DNA from: Pseudomonadota bacterium
Lineage (GTDB): Bacteria > Pseudomonadota > Alphaproteobacteria > Caulobacterales > Caulobacteraceae
DNA: 7,013 bases
Direction of reading: 5' to 3'
Assembly: GCA_023436945.1 (NCBI GenBank)
Contig: JAEZHG010000261.1
Span: 1 to 7,013, forward strand
Below the pieces are notes generated by a model, which did no database searches, had not been told where the DNA came from, and saw nothing but the letters and a program-made list of their open reading frames with translations. A program made the position numbers and the translations under genes. Below, piece after piece: positions 6,059-7,013 of this stretch (positions within the stretch are counted from its first letter, which is position 1; each line of letters starts with the position of its first letter).

Positions 6059-7013
6059 TCAGGCTGCCAGAGTTTCTTCCTGTGCGGCGGCGGCGGTGTT
6101 CGCGGCACTGATGACAGCACGGGCCGAGGCCGTGGCGACGTCGCTATCCATGCCGAAGCCATAGATAATCTGCCCGTCAGAGGTGCGGCACTGGACATAG
6201 GCTGCGGCCTTGGCATCGCTGCCCGAACCGATAGCGTGTTCCTGATAGTCCACGATCTCGAACGACGGACCGCCCGCTTCGCGCATACCGTCCAGCAGTG
6301 CCGAGATCAGGCCGTTACCGCGACCCGAAATCGACTGCACCTTATGGCCGATCTTCACATCGCCAGTGAAAACGCGCTGGCCGTCGCTCTTGGCGATGCC
6401 CTGCTCGGCAAAGGTCATCAGTTCGAACTGCTGCGGGCCTTCGACGCGGTAGGTCTTCTTGAAGGATTCCCAGATGTCGGCGCTGGTCAGTTCGCGGCTG
6501 GTCTCGTCGGCCAGTGCCTGCACGGCGCGGCTGAAGTCGGCCTGCATGGCCTTGGGCAGTTTCAAGCCCTTGTCCTGTTGCAGCACCCACGCCATGCCGC
6601 CCTTGCCGGACTGCGAGTTCACGCGGATGACCGCCTCGTAGCTGGCACCGATATCAGCAGGGTCGATCGGCAGGTAAGGCACGTTCCAGATCTGGTCGTT
6701 GCGCTTCGCCTGCGCCTCGAAGCCCTTCTTGATCGCATCCTGGTGCGAACCGGAGAAGGCCGTGAACACCAGCTCGCCCGCATAGGGGTGACGCGGATGG
6801 ACGGGGATCTGATTGCAGTATTCCACCGTCTGGACGATCTCTTCCATGTTGGAGAAGTCCAGCTCTGGCGAGACGCCCTGCGTGTACATGTTCAGCGCCA
6901 GCGTGACCAAGTCCACATTGCCTGTGCGCTCGCCGTTACCGAAGATACAGCCCTCGATACGGTCAGCACCGGCCATCAGGCCCAGTTCAGCCGCCGCCAC
7001 GCCCGTGCCACGG
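6059..7013 (-). CDS. leuA: 2-isopropylmalate synthase, long type, C-terminal part (N-terminus beyond window)
   Basis: The frame is open to the right edge; 317 complete codons are visible. The first residues, RGTGVAAAELG, continue the HPHND-RGT motif of LeuA, whose metal-binding His pair lies just outside the window. The GTG at 7000 is therefore an internal Val, not a start. Next come GCIFGNGERTGNVDLVTL, VEYCNQIPVHPRHPY, TAFSGSHQDAI and VPYLPIDPADIG, all typical of the ~550-residue type found in actinobacteria and many alphaproteobacteria. VIRVNSQSGKGG lies in the linker region. The last ~120 residues, including VKIGHKVQSISGRGNGLISALLDG and QIIYGFGMDSDVATASARAVISA, form the LeuA allosteric dimer domain that binds leucine. 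The enzyme condenses acetyl-CoA with 2-oxoisovalerate, the first committed step of leucine synthesis, in the cytoplasm. An intrinsic terminator follows 25 bases after the stop. Confidence 0.96.
   Translation of the reverse strand, partial: RGTGVAAAELGLMAGADRIEGCIFGNGERTGNVDLVTLALNMYTQGVSPELDFSNMEEIVQTVEYCNQIPVHPRHPYAGELVFTAFSGSHQDAIKKGFEAQAKRNDQIWNVPYLPIDPADIGASYEAVIRVNSQSGKGGMAWVLQQDKGLKLPKAMQADFSRAVQALADETSRELTSADIWESFKKTYRVEGPQQFELMTFAEQGIAKSDGQRVFTGDVKIGHKVQSISGRGNGLISALLDGMREAGGPSFEIVDYQEHAIGSGSDAKAAAYVQCRTSDGQIIYGFGMDSDVATASARAVISAANTAAAAQEETLAA

Noticed and set aside
6998..7000. GTG at 7000 as the start of the right-edge gene
   Set aside because: The upstream codons R-G-T-G are in frame and continue the conserved LeuA HPHNDRGT segment, so the gene is partial.

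Overview
The window is GC-rich and densely coded. It reads as a chromosomal segment of an alphaproteobacterium, most plausibly a sphingomonad. This rests on protein style only: a membrane-anchored LytTR regulator of the type common in Sphingomonadales, a long (type 2) LeuA and a Slam/lipoprotein pair. No rRNA or tRNA is present to fix the taxonomy. There is no integrase, transposase, CRISPR array or obvious attachment site.

Layout, left to right. (1) 1-883, minus strand: the first 294 codons of a divergent apolipoprotein N-acyltransferase (Lnt)-like membrane nitrilase, cut by the left edge of the window. (2) 884-994: a divergent promoter region with candidate LytTR-box-like repeats. (3) 995-1783, plus strand: a four-helix membrane protein with a C-terminal LytTR DNA-binding domain. 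(4) 1788-2774, minus: a three-helix membrane protein with a periplasmic DUF4105/Lnb_N domain, starting at TTG behind a strong Shine-Dalgarno. It is tail-to-tail with the LytTR gene, four bases apart. (5) 2855-4195, minus: a Slam-type (DUF560) outer-membrane protein with signal peptide, TPR-like helices and beta-barrel. (6) 4192-5943, minus: a bilobed TbpB-like surface lipoprotein whose stop codon overlaps the slam start. (7) 5944-6058: a gap with a clear intrinsic terminator for the gene to its right. (8) 6059-7013, minus: the C-terminal 317 codons of 2-isopropylmalate synthase (leuA), cut by the right edge.

The biological core is genes 5 and 6: a lipoprotein and its dedicated outer-membrane translocator, i.e. 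a type XI secretion (Slam) pair, translationally coupled. The flanking genes also point to lipoproteins. The DUF4105 protein belongs to the domain family that includes the Bacteroides lipoprotein N-acyltransferase Lnb and keeps a candidate His and Cys. The left-edge gene resembles Lnt, the classical N-acyltransferase. A working hypothesis, not proven by sequence, is that this locus makes, acylates and exports one surface lipoprotein, possibly under control of the membrane LytTR protein. leuA is a housekeeping neighbour insulated by its terminator.
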